NCBI GenBank assembly: GCA_928724745.1
Contig: CAKMXJ010000037.1
Span: forward strand, 372,001 to 436,000
Source of the DNA: Anthracocystis setariae
Lineage: Eukaryota > Basidiomycota > Ustilaginomycetes > Ustilaginales > Ustilaginaceae
Direction of reading: 5' to 3'
Length of the DNA: 64,000 nucleotides
Below, piece by piece: positions 1 to 11,030 of this stretch. How positions within the stretch are numbered: the first letter of the stretch is position 1; each line of letters starts with the position of its first letter. The notes beneath the pieces were generated by a model. That model saw nothing but the letters and a program-made list of their open reading frames with translations, was not told the DNA's origin and searched no databases. The position numbers were made by a program, and so were the translations under genes.

Positions 1-291
1 GCCAAGATCAACAGCAGCTCAGAGTTGCAAGCCATGAAGTGTCAGACAGTGTTGGTCAAATCTCTTAACAAGCATGCTTCCTCTTTGTTGCTAGCAAGCT
101 GTATTGTACCTATGTACTACCACCTGAGCTTCATGAGCAATGAACATTACCATGCTGAGCATCAAGCTAGCTAGCTGGTATGGTCTTTACATTGCTGTAT
201 ACTGTTGGACACCATCAAATTTATTCACAACCATGAAGAGAAATTTGAAAATTCAAAATCGTCCGGAAACTTTCCGACAGGTACTGTACTG
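1..291. repeat. Right part of a non-autonomous Tc1-like element (cut by window edge)
   Basis: This stretch is a close copy of 60027-60315, with only scattered substitutions by eye. It ends in GACAGGTACTGTACTG, the inverted complement of the tip of the intact Tc1-like element at 11948-13299. It has no transposase frame. The left end lies outside the window. The TA expected after the terminal repeat is degenerate (TG). Confidence 0.75.
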
Positions 292-824
292 TGCGTGCCT
301 CGGCCCAACCGCCTCTTTGTTGCGAGCTATGGTGAATCGGAAGGAGCGATGCGGTTTTACCGAAAGAAGCTGCGTTCGCAACTGCATGGCCTTGCATAGC
401 TACGAGCAGCACAATTACAGTACTACTGCAAGTTACAGATACTGTAGGAGGCGAGGTGTTGATCTAAAGCGTGCAATATGGTGACGGTGTTCGGGATGCA
501 TTTGATCAGGCTGGTCACTTTACTGTATCACACCCGTTGATTCTGTGATTGGCTTCTTTTGTCTTGCTCGGAGTTCGGTCCAAACCTAATGCTTGTCACC
601 GCTGCTCGCTGAGACTTGGCTCGTGAGCACTGGCTGGTCCATGTTGCTCTGCATAGTTTCGACCTCTCTGCGTCGCCAGAAAATAGCAGCCCACATATCC
701 TTGGTGGATAGTTCACAGCAGCGCCGCTTGGTTTCACGCTTCATCGGATGAGACGACGTTCAGCGGGGCGACAATGTGCGGATCGTTCGTTGCAGCCGAT
801 AGCAAGCCAGCCAGCCAGCAAAGA

Positions 825-866
<42 letters not shown>

Positions 867-2015
867 ACCATAGCCTGGAATGGCTTTCTCAAACAAAAGG
901 GACGGAAAGCATCAGGCGATCGTTGGAATTATGCGCGCCGAATGCGAATAATATACGATTTGCCAAAAGCTCCACCACCGCCATCATCGCCTTGCTGCAC
1001 CTCTTTTATGCACGGCATGCATGGACCCTGAACCGTTAGCCGTCCAAGAAAAAGTCGCTAATAATCAGCTACAATAATAGCTACATACAAGTTCGTAGAG
1101 TAGTGCGTTCCCACCGAGGCTTCAGCCCACCAGCCACCCCACAAAGCAGCGCAACTCGCTCCTGGAGCATCCGATATCCGATAAAATGTGAATCGTATGT
1201 ACTTTTCGTATAGATGTACTGTAAGAGTGCATGACCAAGTGGATGGTTGTCCCGTTTGTTGGATTGATTGCCTTGGATATAGAAAGGTAACAAGGAGCGC
1301 TGCAAGTGGAAGGACTGATGCGCACATCGTTCGCTGAACCGCAAGCGCAGAAAAGAGACTGCAATCATTGAATCGACTGTCCTGTTCCAAGCTTTTGCAT
1401 GTACCAGAGCAATCAGAGTAGTCAATAGTCAGTAGTCAGTCACATTGCTGCTGCGCATATTTGAAACAAAGTTGCCCGTCCGGCACGCTGTTCGCTACTT
1501 TCTTTGGCTGTGATTTGCAGCGCTGTACATTTGCATTCCGCACTCCCAATCCTCTCTGCGCCTGCTATCCCTTCCGCCCTATCGTTCCTACGCAGGACAT
1601 GCGAGTTCTTTTTGGAGAAGCTCAACTGTATCGTGACTTTGGAAAGCGTATGGCCTTTTAAACCTCCTCTCTGCCTCAACCCACCGCATTCACATTCACA
1701 TTCACATATTCACATTCCGGCCGCTGCCGCTGTAACGCTTCCCCCTGTTTGCTTGCCTGCCTCTCTCAGCCTTTGTTTCATTGCTACCAACTCGCCACTA
1801 CCGTCTCTGCTCAAACAACATATGTATACATATATATATACATACCCTTGCATCGAACAGGTTCAGGTCATTACCTCTCTGCCGTTAAGCCGTGGAATCG
1901 TCAACTGATTCTTCTCTCCGGACAGCTTTGTACAGCTTTGCATAGCTTGCAACGCTGCCTTCTCAATCGTTGCATCTCTTCATCTGCTTAACTTGGCTTC
2001 GTCGCTGCCGTGCAG
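292..2015. other. Gene-free stretch and 5' leader region of the RING gene
   Basis: I see no supportable gene here. Short frames in this interval lack family features. A pyrimidine-rich tract and AT/TA dinucleotide runs (about 1820-1850) precede the RING-finger gene and probably belong to its promoter and leader. Confidence 0.5.
803..866. repeat. AGCC/AGCA tetranucleotide microsatellite
   Basis: AGCC units pass into about ten tandem AGCA units. A short open frame across it (774-1031) encodes only repeated Lys-Gln-Ala-Ser and is not treated as a gene. Confidence 0.9.
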
Positions 2016-4820
2016 ATGGAGCTCGGCGGCGTCATGCAGCCGCTTGCCTTACAAGACAGCTTCGAGCCCTCGCTTCTACGCGACATGTCCACCATATCGG
2101 CACAGTCCGCTCCTCAGCATCCGCATCCCTCCTCTTGCAGCACCGATAAGGGAAAGAGCCGAGCCCGCGAAACGCTTCCAGCTGACGCTGGCTACTCTTT
2201 CAATACCACGGCAGGCCCGAGTTCATCCCACTCGTTGCTACAAGCTACCGGCAGCAACCAAGATCAAAGCAACAGCGATGGATCACAGCCAGGCATCATC
2301 GATTCCAACTCTCATATTGACTGCAAAGGCAAGCAAAGGGAGCGAGCAGATGAAGGCTCCCTCAAGCGATCGATCCGAGAGCTCGGCTCTTCACCTTCGA
2401 ACTCGCCTCACCGCCACATCCAGCGGCTCCCAAACGTTGGTACATCTCAGCCGCCCTTGACAACCAGTACCGGCATGAATACGTATCATCTTCCCGCAAG
2501 CTCCACAGACAACTCTGCTTCATGTAGCACCTCCTACAATGCCGAGGTGGCACACAAGAAGCGACGCTCGCTTCGTTCTGTTCCAAGCGAATTGGACCGA
2601 CATCGAAACTCAGACTCGCAACATGGTGATCCTGAAACCTCAAGCATCGAGCCAAATGACTCTTTGACTGGCTCGCACATCTCATTCGCGACGACGTCAT
2701 CTTCTGCAACAAGGCCTCCTTCTCGTAGCCGCGAATCTGTGTCTGGATACCGGACCCACACCAGACACGCATCCCTGCTTGTCAACAGCAGCACAAGCGA
2801 AGCACGCTCCTTCGGTACCACCGGTACCTTCAGCGTCTCACCTGAGCCCATGGAACCACAGCATCGCTCTGCCGAAGCCACGTCCGAATCCTCACAGAAT
2901 GCCAGAACCCATCGACCTATGAGCTCCATAGGCCGCCGCAGAGGCTTCTACCTGAGGCATCTTGACCCAGTCCGGCGTGACATCTATGAGCGGGCTAGTG
3001 ATAGCCCGTCGTCATACGAACGCTCGCCAAGTGCCGCGTCCGATACGCTTTTGTCTGACTTTGCTAGAGCGGTCGATCTGCTGCTTGATCGAAGCGATGG
3101 TATGCAAAGTGGCGAAACCAGGCTGCAATCTGCCTTACCATCTAGACACGCAGCACCACATCAAGCCACTGGTGCCCTTCCACCTCACATCGCACCGCAA
3201 TTGCCGCAAGTTCGAGCTGCTTCTCCGCTTACAATGTCATTCGGCTCTACCGATCGCGTTGAGCAAAGCCAGATTGCTGTACGGCAAGACTGGCGTTCCG
3301 ATCTTCGAAGACGAGTGTCGGCCGATCAGGCGGAGCAAGCCCACAACCGCTTGCATGCGGATCATGAATCTTCGTCATCTCATACAGTGCAACACGGTAC
3401 GTACTCGTCGCAGACAGCGCCTTGGTGGCCGTCTGCTGAGCGATGGACGGGTCAATTTGGGGTCGCGCCAGAGGAGAATGCCAGACGGGAAACACTACCA
3501 GCCGCCTCCACCACAGCTGAGTACCACGACCGCTTTCGATCCGAGATGGACCAGCATAGGCGAGAACCAAATGTGAGGCGTGAAATGCACCAGGTCGCAC
3601 CAAACACCAGCGATATGTATGGTCGTGTTCGTGTCGACATGTCTAGCCACGCTGCTGACCCACGAGCCGAGCCTGTACAATCTCGTCAAGGCTCATCGAG
3701 TATGCCATCTGGCGCTGTCAGGACTCGAATCGAAGATGGAGCGGTGCTTTTTGGTCGACAGGATAGCAGGCTTGGACGGCCTCCTGTTGCATCAGGAGTT
3801 GATCGCAGAAGCAATGCGAGGGTTCAGGAAGCTTGGTCCATGGAGGATTCTCGACCACCGATCACGATGCATCGTTCGGTTCAGGCACACGATGGACAGG
3901 CGAGACAGCTTGGTGGTGATCCATTCAATGCTCTTGGACGAAGCGCTCACGGTCGAACTCGAACACCGATGAGCGACGGCGAGCGACGTTTCGTTGCCGC
4001 GGCGGCTGCAGCTGCTAACACAGCGATGGCGAGCTTGCGCTTCGCCGAGGCTTCGCGACCTGAGCGTGCAGGGTCATCGTCGTCAAACCAGACATCGCGA
4101 TCGGCGCTTGGATATCTGGGCAGGTTGGTGAGCCACGACAATCAGCTCGATGGCTGGACGACCGCTGGGGTTTCTGACTATCTACGCACGGCGATGGAGA
4201 CTGGAGCCTACGTACCCTTTTCGCAGGCATCTACTCGCTATTCGGTCGAAGGCGCACCCGCGTCGTCGTCGTCGTCGTCGTCACGCACTAATGGTGGGGC
4301 GATGGTGTTTTTTGACCGACGAGATTTCATCACGGACGAAGAATGGGCTCGGATCAACACGTATGAGGGGTTGATGGAACTGGGTGAGAGGCTAGGAGCT
4401 GAAATGAACCGTGTGCCGCAGAGTGTGATTGACAGCTTTGCGACTTGCGAGTACGGCGTTTGGGAAGGGGGATCTTGCAGGAGACGGGAGGAGAGTGTTT
4501 CGCCTCGACTTTGTGGGAAGGGTAAGGGCAAGTCGGAGCGAAGCGTGGCAAGCGTTGGTAGAGATGTGATGTGTCCGATTTGCAGGGACGACTATGTGGA
4601 CTCGGATGTGATGATGAGCATCGATGCGTGTCATCATGCGTTTCATGCGGATTGTCTAAAGGCGTGGTTCTGCAAGGCTAAGACGTGTCCGATGTGCAGG
4701 GCGGATGTGTTTGATTCGTTGGAGAGGCCCAAGGTGGATACGCCCCAGGTGGCGTTGCCCGAGTTGGAGTTCCAGGGGCGCAGCGAGAGTGCAGGGGTGG
4801 GATGGGGGTTAGATCTCTAG
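2016..4820 (+). CDS. RING-H2 finger protein, probable E3 ubiquitin ligase
   Basis: A 934-residue protein with a C-terminal RING-H2 domain (about residues 853-893). It begins CPICRDDYVD, has an H-x2-H pair in the middle (CHHAFHADC) and ends CPMCRADVFD, so all eight zinc ligands are present. The domain type usually recruits an E2 enzyme for ubiquitin transfer. The substrate is unknown. The first 800 residues are Ser/Arg/Thr-rich, low complexity and probably disordered, with a poly-Ser run from a TCG repeat near 4260. No membrane segment is evident. The start is the first in-frame ATG at 2016; the frame is open six bases upstream only through a GTG. No intron is needed. It converges on FES1, whose stop lies 100 bases away. 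Soluble C-terminal RING proteins of this layout are common in fungi, so no symbol is given. Confidence 0.85.
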   Translation: MELGGVMQPLALQDSFEPSLLRDMSTISAQSAPQHPHPSSCSTDKGKSRARETLPADAGYSFNTTAGPSSSHSLLQATGSNQDQSNSDGSQPGIIDSNSHIDCKGKQRERADEGSLKRSIRELGSSPSNSPHRHIQRLPNVGTSQPPLTTSTGMNTYHLPASSTDNSASCSTSYNAEVAHKKRRSLRSVPSELDRHRNSDSQHGDPETSSIEPNDSLTGSHISFATTSSSATRPPSRSRESVSGYRTHTRHASLLVNSSTSEARSFGTTGTFSVSPEPMEPQHRSAEATSESSQNARTHRPMSSIGRRRGFYLRHLDPVRRDIYERASDSPSSYERSPSAASDTLLSDFARAVDLLLDRSDGMQSGETRLQSALPSRHAAPHQATGALPPHIAPQLPQVRAASPLTMSFGSTDRVEQSQIAVRQDWRSDLRRRVSADQAEQAHNRLHADHESSSSHTVQHGTYSSQTAPWWPSAERWTGQFGVAPEENARRETLPAASTTAEYHDRFRSEMDQHRREPNVRREMHQVAPNTSDMYGRVRVDMSSHAADPRAEPVQSRQGSSSMPSGAVRTRIEDGAVLFGRQDSRLGRPPVASGVDRRSNARVQEAWSMEDSRPPITMHRSVQAHDGQARQLGGDPFNALGRSAHGRTRTPMSDGERRFVAAAAAAANTAMASLRFAEASRPERAGSSSSNQTSRSALGYLGRLVSHDNQLDGWTTAGVSDYLRTAMETGAYVPFSQASTRYSVEGAPASSSSSSSRTNGGAMVFFDRRDFITDEEWARINTYEGLMELGERLGAEMNRVPQSVIDSFATCEYGVWEGGSCRRREESVSPRLCGKGKGKSERSVASVGRDVMCPICRDDYVDSDVMMSIDACHHAFHADCLKAWFCKAKTCPMCRADVFDSLERPKVDTPQVALPELEFQGRSESAGVGWGLDL

Positions 4821-4920
4821 CACAGTATCACTCAAGGGTAGTTTTCACGATGATGGACGGATGGATGAATGAATGAACTAACTGGGGATGTATGATGGGG
4901 GCTACAATATAGTGAGTAAA

Positions 4921-6084
4921 CTACATGGACTGGACTTTTGCTTGAAACTCGTTGAAGGAAGATTGATCTATGGCTAGTTCTGACCACCTTAATTTGGCAT
5001 CTGAAGAGGGGTCTAGGGGGGGAGAGTTGAGTTCGTGAAGGAGTTGTTTGAAGAGCGCTCTAGTGTTTGCATCAAGCGCTGCGGAAGTGGGGGGATGGGG
5101 TAGTTTGGAGGTGAACGTGATGATGGCGGAAGCGGCTTTTTCGGCAAAATCGAGGTCGGTTCTTGGGTCGTTGTCTCCGTCTGGTCCTGTTGGGGGGATG
5201 GAGTCGGCGGAAGGTGGGAGGAGGGATGAGATGAGGGTGGCGAGGATGGTGGAGGTGATGAGGGCGTGGGGTACGTTTGGGTGGATGGCGGGGGTGGTTA
5301 GGGTGGCCGGGCCTGTTTCAAGTGGGGCTGCCGGGGGTGCATTGGTGGAGATGGGTGCGATGGCCGTGGCTGTGCTTGTAGTGGTGGAGGAGGACGAGGA
5401 AGAGCGAGAGGTGGGGATGTGGCCGAATTCGTTGGGGTCTTGGAAGAGGAGGGCGTTGATCAGGAAGGCAGTCTTTCGGCGAACTCCGATGTTGGGATCG
5501 ACCAATGCGGCGCGCAACACTCTCCACCCATCGATACGGTGAAACTCCTCCATCGCCTTGGGGTTATGCTTAAGTACGCCGCTGAGTGCATACATCGCCT
5601 TGGCACGCACTTGCTCGCGCTCGCTCTGCAACATGTCGACCAACCCCTCCACCACGCCATAATCGAGCACCGCCATCTGTGCCTTATCATTGTTCTGCAC
5701 CGCCGTGCCTACAATCCATGCGGCTGCTACTCTGATGTCGTCCTCGGGAGCACTGAGGAGCCCGATGATGGGTTCCCACATCTTCATGGAGGTGATGTTG
5801 TTAGCATTGTCGATCTGCTCGATGAGCATTTCAAAGTTGTCCAAAGCCGTACATCTGTCTTGGGTGGTTCGAGCGGTGTCAACGGCGACGGAGAGTTCTT
5901 GTCGCATCATTTGGGCTTCGGATTTGCCCATGATGGCATCGTACAGGTTTGGATCGGCTAGGTCAGGACGACGACCCGCTTCGATGTCCTTGGAGATTTG
6001 TTCGACCGATGGTCCCGAGGTGACGGCGGTGGAGTTGGCAAGCCCCCACTTGAGGAGCTCTTGGGCGTTTTTGTCGTTCGACAT
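4921..6084 (-). CDS. FES1: Hsp70 nucleotide exchange factor Fes1
   Basis: A 387-residue protein that starts with the Fes1/HspBP1 signature (ELLKWGLANST). An armadillo-like helical core covers about residues 20-215, with recognisable blocks such as AAAWIVGTAVQNNDKAQ and VRAKAMYALSGVLKHNP. In this family the armadillo fold grips the Hsp70 nucleotide-binding lobe, speeds ADP release and helps clear misfolded cytosolic proteins. The C-terminal half holds a Ser/Thr/Ala/Pro-rich insert (about 225-285) that is longer than in yeast Fes1 and probably disordered, followed by a helical tail. There is a single exon. The ATG at 6084 is the first in frame and aligns with the family start. It is transcribed divergently from the hypothetical gene at 6503. 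Confidence 0.92.
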   Translation of the reverse strand: MSNDKNAQELLKWGLANSTAVTSGPSVEQISKDIEAGRRPDLADPNLYDAIMGKSEAQMMRQELSVAVDTARTTQDRCTALDNFEMLIEQIDNANNITSMKMWEPIIGLLSAPEDDIRVAAAWIVGTAVQNNDKAQMAVLDYGVVEGLVDMLQSEREQVRAKAMYALSGVLKHNPKAMEEFHRIDGWRVLRAALVDPNIGVRRKTAFLINALLFQDPNEFGHIPTSRSSSSSSTTTSTATAIAPISTNAPPAAPLETGPATLTTPAIHPNVPHALITSTILATLISSLLPPSADSIPPTGPDGDNDPRTDLDFAEKAASAIITFTSKLPHPPTSAALDANTRALFKQLLHELNSPPLDPSSDAKLRWSELAIDQSSFNEFQAKVQSM

Positions 6085-6502
6085 GGTGAGGAGTCTGAAT
6101 GATTTGAGGTGGAGATGAGGGGATGAAGGTTCAAAGTTGTTGGCTGAGCTCGAGTATACGAGTAAAAGAGTGTGTGACGCAGTGCTTTGAATTGTGCAGT
6201 GTGCGAAGGTCGTTGAATGCCGTGGAATTCTTTCGCCACATTGATTCGTGATTTCTCAAAAATAATTAATTGTTGAAACTCGGATTTCGGTGCATGCATC
6301 GGGTGTGGAGGCAATGGCAATTCTAATCGGGAAAGGTTCGTCAAGATCTTCTTGTTTTGTGCATTTTTCAGGGTCCAGCCTCGTACCACTTCTTCTTCTT
6401 CTTCTTCTTCGCTTCCTCTCTCTCGCTCATCTTGCCATGCTCGGACACATCAACAACAAGTACAGCCACGCATCGAGCAAAGCGCAACCATCTTGAATAG
6501 AC
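6085..6502. promoter_or_regulatory. Divergent intergenic region, FES1 / hypothetical
   Basis: A 418-base interval between two outward-pointing genes. It contains a TTC-rich tract at about 6386-6412 just before the plus-strand gene, a feature seen before several start codons in this window. Core promoter elements cannot be assigned with certainty. Confidence 0.4.
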
Positions 6503-7306
6503 ATGGCGTCAAGAACCGTCCAACCTCTCAGTGGAGCAGCACGCGCTCATCTCGCCTCACTCGAGAAGAAATGGTCCGGCTCAATCCACATGACTATGCT
6601 AACATTTCCACTACGCAAGTGCGTCGTCACATCCAAGATACTTCCCACCTCGCTCATGGTTCAGCTCAAAGCCATCGCTCTTACCCCTCCCCCTCCTCGA
6701 CCTCCTTCGAGCTCCACTGTTTCAACCTGGAAACCCTCGCGACAATCGCAAAGTACGCCGAAAGTAGTCATGCTGCCGGACCAAATCCTGCATCCGCAGT
6801 TCATGCCCAAACGTGCGGGCAAGGGTGTATGGCTCACCCTCGATTCAGAGATCTACGCACAGCTCGAAAGGAAAAGAATGTACAAAGTGCTCAACTCGTC
6901 CGCGATGTTAGCCGAGGGGACGCACGAGCTGATCTGGAGACAGTTGGGCGACAGGGTGTGTCAAGAGCTCGAGCTGTTGAGCGAAAAGTTTGGAGCGAGG
7001 AAGCAGTTCGATCTGATCACGGCCCAATCCGAATCACATACACCAGACAAACAGGTGGGCTTTACGATAGATTTCAAAGGCGCGCAAAGTACAGAGGGTA
7101 CATCTTCTAGGCCAGTGTTCACGCCCAAGTTCAAGGATGAAGTTCAAACAGACAAATTTGCAACAACAATCAAAGGCTTCGCCTCAACACGGCAAGCTAC
7201 ACACAACGTGAGCGTTCTGCAGTCTCACATCACAGCTCCACTCGGAATCGCTTTGTACAGATTAGGCATGTGGACCCGATCAATACCCGCATCTCCATCA
7301 ACGTAA
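6503..7306 (+). CDS. Hypothetical protein (gene model uncertain)
   Basis: An open frame of 267 residues. I do not recognise the family. The central part (about residues 95-190, from FMPKRAGKGVWLTLD to LLSEKFGARKQFDLI) has normal, charged, helical composition and looks genuinely coding. Residues 60-90 are Pro/Ser-rich, and the last 20 residues look less protein-like, so an intron or alternative frame near the N terminus and C terminus is possible. A neighbouring frame across 6570-6650 also reads sensibly. No signal peptide or membrane segment is obvious. It converges on CCT5. Transcript data would be needed to fix its ends. Confidence 0.5.
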   Translation: MASRTVQPLSGAARAHLASLEKKWSGSIHMTMLTFPLRKCVVTSKILPTSLMVQLKAIALTPPPPRPPSSSTVSTWKPSRQSQSTPKVVMLPDQILHPQFMPKRAGKGVWLTLDSEIYAQLERKRMYKVLNSSAMLAEGTHELIWRQLGDRVCQELELLSEKFGARKQFDLITAQSESHTPDKQVGFTIDFKGAQSTEGTSSRPVFTPKFKDEVQTDKFATTIKGFASTRQATHNVSVLQSHITAPLGIALYRLGMWTRSIPASPST

Positions 7307-7481
7307 TCCAGCCAATCAAGTTCGTCAAACCCCCTCATGTTTTGCCCAAGTGTGTCACACCTCACCTCAATTGTCCCAATCCATGAGAGCACATCTCACA
7401 AACGCAGGACGATCAATTGTACAAAGGCTATGAATTGCTGCTTTTTTTTTTAAAACGAAAAGATGAAAAGATGATTCCTTC

Positions 7482-9107
7482 TTACTCGATGTTGTGCTGT
7501 TCGATCACATCATCGATCTTGAGCACGGCCCTAACCAGCTGCGTCGCGAGCAACAACTGCTGCCTCTTACTAACCAACGGATCAAATACACGACAGTTCT
7601 TCATGTCGTTGTCGCCCGCACCCATGCAATCGATGCCGAGCTTGGGATTCTTCTCCGTGACCTGGCGAGACTTGACCTCGGCGAGCGTCTCGATGGGTGA
7701 GTAACCCGAGTTTTCTGCCAACGCCAGTGGAATCGCATCAAGCGCCGACGCAAACGCCCGCATCGCATACTGTTCCAGCGACGCAATCTCATCCGCCGCC
7801 TTGGAAATCGCTACCGACGCGCAGATCTCGGCTGCACCACCACCATACACCACACGGTTGTCAACCACCAGGTTGCGCACCACACAAATCGCATCGTGCA
7901 GCGCACGCTTCGCCTCGTCGATGATCATCTTGTTGGAACCTCGAACAAACACCGTCACCGCACGCGTGTTGGCGCATTCCTCGATAATCAGCATGCGATC
8001 GCGCGTAGTGCCGAACCCAACCTCGCGCACAATGCCAGCCGTACCAAGCTTCTCCGGCGACAGATCCTCGAATCGCGGAACAATGCGTCCGTTGGTGGCA
8101 ATCGCGATAAGCTCGAGCTCGGGTCCGCCCACCCAACGCACAGCCGGTAGCTCGTGCTGCAAGAGAAGATGGTTGGCCTCGTCATCGAAACCCCACTGGC
8201 ACACGACGAGGTTGGCACCACAGTCCTTGACGCGCTTGATCATCTCTTCGAACTTTTGACGCTCGTAGTCCTGAAGCTTGCGATACTCTTCGACCGAGGT
8301 GATGTCGAGCTTGTGCTTGGTCTTTGGACGGGGTGGCTCGAACGGGCATGTGAGGATGGCGATCTTGGCGTCCTTGACAACGCGAGGCATCTGAGGATGC
8401 GACATGTCCTTGTCGATCACTACACCCTGAACCAGCTGTGTGTCTTCGAGTGCTCCACCAACCTTGCCGTCCACCTTGATGAGCTCAAAGTCAACATCGC
8501 GTCGCTTCAGGTCGGCCACCGAGAGCACCGAGTCGACGGCGATCTTGGCAAACTTGTCGGAAGCTTTCGAGACGATCTTTGAGCCGAGACATGTCTTTGC
8601 CACCTTCATCAGCTCTCCGATGTTGTCGCGATCGAATTCCACCAGGTCGGCAACCTTTTCGAGCTCCTGGACAGCGAGGTTGCAAGCGCGCTCGAAACCG
8701 TCGGCGATGCGGATGGGATGGATACCGCGGTCGATGAGCGCCTCGGACTGTTCGAGCAATGCGCCTGCGAGCACAACCACGCCGGTGGTTCCGTCTCCAA
8801 TCTCGTCATCCTGACTCTTGCTCAGTTCGACGAGCAGCTTGGCGATCTGATGGTCGAGCTCCATGTTGTTCATGATGGTAGCACCATCGTTGGTGACCTG
8901 AATGTCGCCATCTGGGCTGATGAGGATCTTGTCAAGACCACGAGGACCGAGAGAGGTCTTGAGAATGTTGGCGACAGTCTTGGCTGCTGAAATGTGGTTC
9001 TTGATGGCCTGGATACCGTTGGCACGGGTCTTTTTGCCCTGCTCACGAACGACGATGAAGGGTCGGCCGTACTCGTCCTGAGCATATGCGATTTGTGGTT
9101 CCGCCAT
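7482..9107 (-). CDS. CCT5: T-complex protein 1 subunit epsilon (CCT5)
   Basis: A 541-residue group II chaperonin subunit, the usual length for the family. The start [17 protein letters not shown] matches the epsilon-type N terminus, and the apical region contains [15 protein letters not shown], which is epsilon-specific. ATP-site motifs are intact: [28 protein letters not shown] and YGGGAAE. In the cytosolic TRiC/CCT double ring this subunit helps fold actin, tubulin and other proteins. The frame is open 37 codons further upstream, but those residues are Leu/Cys-rich leader sequence, so the ATG at 9107 is chosen. There is a single exon. A Tc1/IS630-type transposon has inserted about 210 bases upstream of the start, so the native promoter may be shortened or displaced. 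Confidence 0.96.
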   Translation of the reverse strand: MAEPQIAYAQDEYGRPFIVVREQGKKTRANGIQAIKNHISAAKTVANILKTSLGPRGLDKILISPDGDIQVTNDGATIMNNMELDHQIAKLLVELSKSQDDEIGDGTTGVVVLAGALLEQSEALIDRGIHPIRIADGFERACNLAVQELEKVADLVEFDRDNIGELMKVAKTCLGSKIVSKASDKFAKIAVDSVLSVADLKRRDVDFELIKVDGKVGGALEDTQLVQGVVIDKDMSHPQMPRVVKDAKIAILTCPFEPPRPKTKHKLDITSVEEYRKLQDYERQKFEEMIKRVKDCGANLVVCQWGFDDEANHLLLQHELPAVRWVGGPELELIAIATNGRIVPRFEDLSPEKLGTAGIVREVGFGTTRDRMLIIEECANTRAVTVFVRGSNKMIIDEAKRALHDAICVVRNLVVDNRVVYGGGAAEICASVAISKAADEIASLEQYAMRAFASALDAIPLALAENSGYSPIETLAEVKSRQVTEKNPKLGIDCMGAGDNDMKNCRVFDPLVSKRQQLLLATQLVRAVLKIDDVIEQHNIE

Positions 9108-9317
9108 AATGTATGGAGCGTGTACAGCTGCGATACGGCCGGCGAAGAGGTGATATCGGAGGTAGTGTTGCCTGGCTGGTGGAGGAAGAGAGCAACAGCA
9201 GAGCAACAGCAACAGCAAAAATGTTGCAAGCTGTGTGCGTGTGTCTTGTTTGTGTCTCTCTCTGTTTCAGCAACCACAGAATGGGCCGCTCTGAGCCTCG
9301 TAAGGAGTACGGTATTA

Positions 9318-10688
9318 TTCCTTTTTCGGGATGTCATCGTAGTGCTGAATTTTTTCTCGTAGTCAGGAGTACGCTTGTTAGTAGTCAGCCTGTATTGTTC
9401 GTAGTACTTAATGTTATGTTATCGTAGTCACTTATAAGATGTTATCGTACTGCGTGTATGACATTGTGATCCTCGCACACTGTTTTGAGATGGTGTAGCA
9501 CTCATTCTTGATGGCAAAGAACTTGGTTATTGACGAGACTGACTAGCTACATGAACATGCAAACAAGTGTGAGAACGCTCACTCATCGACAAGCTGAGGA
9601 TCGACGGCAATGGGAGAACTCGGAATGAGGCTGTGATTGCGAAGAGCAGTGATGGCGTCGTGTTCAGGGCCGAGATCCTTGCCGGCTTCGGCAACCATGA
9701 TCCAGCGGTTGCATTCGTGAATCCAGCCAATGCACATGTCGGATGTGATGTTCTTGAGCTGGTTCTTGATGACGTTCTTGAGTCCATCTGCTTCGCGGAG
9801 TTCTTGATGGTTGACGATTGGCTTGAGGTAGCCAAACACTCGCTCAGCGATGTTGAACCAAGGAGTGTAAGGCGGAAGGAACAACGGACGGTGACCAGCA
9901 TCTTGAATCGTGTTCGTGACGTTGAGAGAGTGGTGGAAACCGACGTTGTCGAGCACAATGGTCCTGTGCTGTCCTTCGATGCGGGGGAGGAGTTGGTTGA
10001 TGAGGAAGTTGAGGAACGTTTGGGAGTTCCAGGCACCATGCTTGACGAAGCTTGCTAGTAATCCAGTCCTATTGACGGCGACCAAGAGAGAGAGGTTTTG
10101 ACCTCGGTTGTAAGGCCGGTTCTCGACTGTGGCGCGGTTTCCAGCTCGAGCACATCCGACATGTCGAGTTTGTTGGAGATGGAAGCCAGCTTCGTCGAGG
10201 AAGATAGCTTCGTCGAGTAGCTGGCCTTGCGCGCGGAGGTGCTGAATCCAAACTTGACGTTGAGCCTTGGTAGAATTGCTGTTGTGGCGATCGTGTTCGA
10301 CGTTGACGCGCTTGAGAGTGACATGGAGGCAATCGCGTAGCTGATGGGCTACAGAACTCACCGATAAATCGAGACCAGCCTGTTCTTGAAGATGTTCCCG
10401 GATCTCGTGGAGTGTGGCGCAGGGATGCTTGGCGACGAATCCCATGATCAGATCGAGATGTTCTTGATTGACCTTGCTTCCTCGAAAAGCTCCGCCCTTC
10501 TTCCTCTGAGCAGCTGACTCGCCAGTCTGCTCGTACTTGCGGAGGATGCTGTCAACGGTGGTGAGCCTGTAGTCAAATCGATCAGCCACCTCTGTCTTGG
10601 TGAGGCCTTTCTCCAAAATGAACTCGATGATCTTCTCCCTCATCGCATCAGGAACGACGGTTCGCTTCTTTGGTGTGGCAGGCATGAT

Positions 10689-10720
<32 letters not shown>

Positions 10721-11030
10721 TGGTGGTGGTGGTGGTGGTGGTGGTTGGTTGACAAGAGAGAAGCTCGGTAACGAGCAGGAGGATGTAGTTGACAAGCAGG
10801 AGAAGGAGAGGCGTGGTCAGTGGCTTTTGCGCAGTTTGGCTGAGTCACTTCGATCACTACGATCACAGCTACGATCAGTCACGTGCATTACGATAACATT
10901 ACTTAGATCACTACGAAGACATAACATCGAGTACTACTAACAATACAGCTATGCTACTAACAATGTTACTATAACACTAAGCGGACTACGAACATTAATT
11001 AAGTACTACGATGACATCCCGAAAAAGGAA
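9318..11030 (-). mobile_element. Tc1/IS630-type DNA transposon, apparently intact
   Basis: A 1713-base element bounded by inverted repeats that begin TTCCTTTTTCGGGATGTC and match for about 26 bases, with TA on both sides (9316-9317 and 11031-11032). It carries one full-length transposase on the minus strand. Both subterminal regions contain many copies of TCGTAGT or its complement ACTACGA. A TTGTCG/TGG microsatellite lies just upstream of the transposase start (about 10686-10745). It sits in the upstream region of CCT5. Confidence 0.9.
9579..10685 (-). CDS. Tc1/IS630-family transposase (DD34E)
   Basis: A 368-residue transposase of the DDE_3 superfamily. The N terminus has a helix-turn-helix region (about residues 10-75, with KGLTKTEVADRFDYRLTTV). 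The catalytic triad is complete: Asp in AIFLDEAGFH, Asp in IVLDNVGFHHS, and Glu in FNIAERVFGYLK with 34 residues between the last two. It would bind the element ends, cut, and reinsert at TA. The frame has no stop or shift from the ATG at 10685, so it may be active. It lies inside the TIR-bounded element at 9318-11030. Confidence 0.93.
   Translation of the reverse strand: MPATPKKRTVVPDAMREKIIEFILEKGLTKTEVADRFDYRLTTVDSILRKYEQTGESAAQRKKGGAFRGSKVNQEHLDLIMGFVAKHPCATLHEIREHLQEQAGLDLSVSSVAHQLRDCLHVTLKRVNVEHDRHNSNSTKAQRQVWIQHLRAQGQLLDEAIFLDEAGFHLQQTRHVGCARAGNRATVENRPYNRGQNLSLLVAVNRTGLLASFVKHGAWNSQTFLNFLINQLLPRIEGQHRTIVLDNVGFHHSLNVTNTIQDAGHRPLFLPPYTPWFNIAERVFGYLKPIVNHQELREADGLKNVIKNQLKNITSDMCIGWIHECNRWIMVAEAGKDLGPEHDAITALRNHSLIPSSPIAVDPQLVDE

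Noticed and set aside
774..1031. Short frame encoding repeated KQAS units
   Set aside because: A product of the AGCA microsatellite. There is no conserved sequence outside the repeat.
9107..9218. 37-codon upstream extension of CCT5
   Set aside because: Leu/Cys-rich leader-like residues precede the conserved epsilon N terminus, so the ATG at 9107 is the better start.
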